From Pseudomonas folii (GTDB lineage: Bacteria > Pseudomonadota > Gammaproteobacteria > Pseudomonadales > Pseudomonadaceae): a stretch of 55,958 nt of DNA. Under the pieces are notes generated by a model. That model saw nothing but the letters and a program-made list of their open reading frames with translations. It did no database searches and was not told where the DNA came from. Within the stretch, counting starts at the first letter, position 1; every line of letters begins with the position of its first letter. This document shows positions 54,625 to 55,958 of this stretch, one piece after another. The position numbers were made by a program, and so were the translations under genes. The stretch spans positions 1 to 55,958 of the forward strand of contig NZ_JACONW010000018.1 of NCBI RefSeq assembly GCF_014357575.1. The letters run 5' to 3'.

Positions 54625-55645
54625 GATCGACGATCTGCCAGCGCTGCTCGAACTGTTGCGCACCACCCCGGCGATGCTCTCCAAAAAGGCGATTCAGCAG
54701 CCCGCAGCGGTCATCGGCAACGCGGACAAGGTATTGAGCCGTGCCGAGATGTACGCCTTGCCCGGTGACGACACGGCAGCCATTGCCTGCGGCGAGCATT
54801 ATCAGCTGTTGGCGATTGAAGGTATGTTGCCCGGATTCGTCAGCGCCGCACCTTGGTTCGCGGGCTGGTCGGCAGTAATGGCTAACGTCAGCGATATCAC
54901 CGCCATGGGCGGTCGGGCTACCGCAGTGGTCAATGCGTATTGGCACCATGATCAGGACGCCGCGCAGCAGGTGTTGGCCGGGATTCGCGCCGCGTGTGAA
55001 GCCTACGGTTTGGTGCTCGCGGGCGGGCATACCAGCCTGGCCAACGGCAACCCGACGGCGTTGGCTGTGGCGATTACCGGGATCGCCAGCAAATTGCTGT
55101 CCAGCCTGCATGTCGCGCCGGGGCAGGTGATTGCCATGGCGGTTGACCTCGAAGGCCAGTGGCACGCGGACACAGCCTATTGGAAGGCCTTCGAGGGTGT
55201 CCCGGCCTCACGGCTGCGCAGCAAGCTTGACGTGCTACCGCGGCTGGCCGAAGCGCAGTTGCTGCATGCCGCCAAGGACATCAGCAACGCCGGGGTATTG
55301 GGCAGCCTGCTGATGCTGTTGGAGGCCACCGGTTGTGGCGGGCATGTGGATTTGAATGCGCTGCCATGCCCGCCGGATGCTGATCCACAGCGCTGGCTGC
55401 AAGTCTTCCCCAGCTACGGCTTCCTCATGACTCTGAATGAAAAGGACTGGCCCAGTGTGCAGGCTGCCTTTGCGTTTGAAGGGCTGTGCTGCGAACGCAT
55501 CGGTCAGGTCAACGCCAGCGCTGAGCTGACTGTGCAGACGGGTTTGCAACACGCGTCATTCTGGAATCTCGCCGAGCAGGCCTTTACCGGCTTCAGTTAC
55601 GCCCACCTTGATCTGTCCTCATTGAATACCCAACAGGAGCACTGA
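54617..55645 (+). CDS. nitF: NitF, Sll0787 family AIR synthase-like protein
   Basis: A 342-residue ATP-utilising protein of the PurM/AIR synthase fold. GDDTAAIACGEHYQLLAIEG and MANVSDITAMGGRATAVVNA match the N-terminal PurM half, with GGHTSLANGNPTALAVAITG and the later DISNAGVLGSLLMLLEATG. It could phosphorylate an amide or formyl group, as PurM-fold enzymes do. It overlaps nitE by 8 bases and is followed by nitG after 1 base, so the three are tightly co-expressed. Confidence 0.9.
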   Translation: MHEIDDLPALLELLRTTPAMLSKKAIQQPAAVIGNADKVLSRAEMYALPGDDTAAIACGEHYQLLAIEGMLPGFVSAAPWFAGWSAVMANVSDITAMGGRATAVVNAYWHHDQDAAQQVLAGIRAACEAYGLVLAGGHTSLANGNPTALAVAITGIASKLLSSLHVAPGQVIAMAVDLEGQWHADTAYWKAFEGVPASRLRSKLDVLPRLAEAQLLHAAKDISNAGVLGSLLMLLEATGCGGHVDLNALPCPPDADPQRWLQVFPSYGFLMTLNEKDWPSVQAAFAFEGLCCERIGQVNASAELTVQTGLQHASFWNLAEQAFTGFSYAHLDLSSLNTQQEH

Positions 55646-55646
55646 C

Positions 55647-55958
55647 ATGCCCGCTGTCAATTTCACCATTCGCTGGCCCAACGGCAAAGAAGCCTCCGGC
55701 TATTCACCTTCGACGGTGATTTACGACCACTTGCAGGAAGGCGCCAGTTATCCGCTGGCGGACTTTCTTCAGCGTATCGAAGGCGGCCTTAACAACGCCT
55801 CGGAGCGGGTCAAACAGGTCAAAGGCTTCTACTGCAGCTCGGCGATGGACACCCTCAACTCCCTGAAGGGCCAGGCCATGCGTCAGGAAGAGGGCGCGGT
55901 GCAGGTGATCAGTATGCGCACTGAAGGCGGCGGGCGGGTGCCTGGCTCGGGATGGAGT
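55647..55958 (+). CDS. nitG: NitG, MSMEG_0570 family protein (partial)
   Basis: 104 codons are visible without a stop, cut by the window end. The product begins MPAVNFTIRWPNGKEASGYS and contains EGGLNNASERVKQVKGFYCS and AVQVISMRTEGGGRVPGSGW. This is the MSMEG_0570 family, a small protein of unknown role found only in Nit1C-type clusters. A CAGGAG site precedes the ATG. In known clusters the next gene is nitH, a flavin-dependent oxidoreductase, which would lie outside the window. Confidence 0.87.
   Translation, partial: MPAVNFTIRWPNGKEASGYSPSTVIYDHLQEGASYPLADFLQRIEGGLNNASERVKQVKGFYCSSAMDTLNSLKGQAMRQEEGAVQVISMRTEGGGRVPGSGWS

Overview
The window is a chromosomal stretch of a Pseudomonas, most likely from the fluorescens/syringae side of the genus. 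Three things suggest this: high-GC codon use throughout, several classes of REP palindromes typical of that group (GTAGGAGCGAACTTG, GTGGGAGCGAGGCTTG and GTAGGACCGGCTTTAGC types), and gene neighbourhoods that match the P. aeruginosa braB-htpG-fabBA-gpsA region as I remember it. The species cannot be settled from the sequence. No tRNA, rRNA, insertion sequence, integrase or CRISPR array was found.

Bases 1-20500 are core genome: a branched-chain amino acid carrier, a small lipoprotein, htpG with a clear sigma-32 promoter, a dienelactone hydrolase, pirin and OsmC proteins, the fabA-fabB pair for unsaturated fatty acid synthesis, a hybrid sensor kinase coupled to a periplasmic binding protein, gpsA-DUF4389-sixA, a thioesterase, two alpha/beta hydrolases, a DUF4892 protein, an AI-2E family transporter and an MFS transporter. 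Near 11.8-12.6 kb lies a nested inverted dispersed repeat, and a third copy of its outer arm opens the window.

Bases 20850-33950 hold regulation and transport. They include a PAS-PAS-PAS-LuxR regulator, two small DUF proteins, a chemoreceptor behind a sigma-28 promoter, a FadR-type regulator next to alpha-ketoglutarate semialdehyde dehydrogenase, a LysR regulator, a GNAT acetyltransferase, a nitrate/sulfonate/taurine-type ABC transporter with a Tat-exported binding protein, and a TetR regulator. REP pairs fill several of the gaps.

Bases 33990-48480 carry a secreted GH3 glucosidase with a PA14 domain. After it come a small exported protein, a compact 11-gene type II secretion operon (E-F-G-H-I-J-K-L-M-N/C-D) whose ATPase lacks the usual zinc-binding cysteines, and an exported esterase. 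Most junctions in the operon are 4-base stop/start overlaps, which implies one transcript and coupled translation. A striking array of seven ~96-bp tandem repeats, each holding a REP palindrome pair, follows at 48.5-49.2 kb.

Bases 49185-55958 are a Nit1C cluster: the divergent sigma-54 activator nitA, then nitB-nitC-nitD-nitE-nitF and the start of nitG, cut by the window end. This cluster is known from P. pseudoalcaligenes CECT5344 and P. fluorescens NCIMB 11764 as the determinant of growth on cyanide as nitrogen source. NitC is the nitrilase. The roles of the radical SAM protein, the acetyltransferase and the AIR-synthase-like protein are still not understood. A -24/-12 promoter and several inverted repeats lie between nitA and nitB, and a REP pair sits inside the operon between nitB and nitC.
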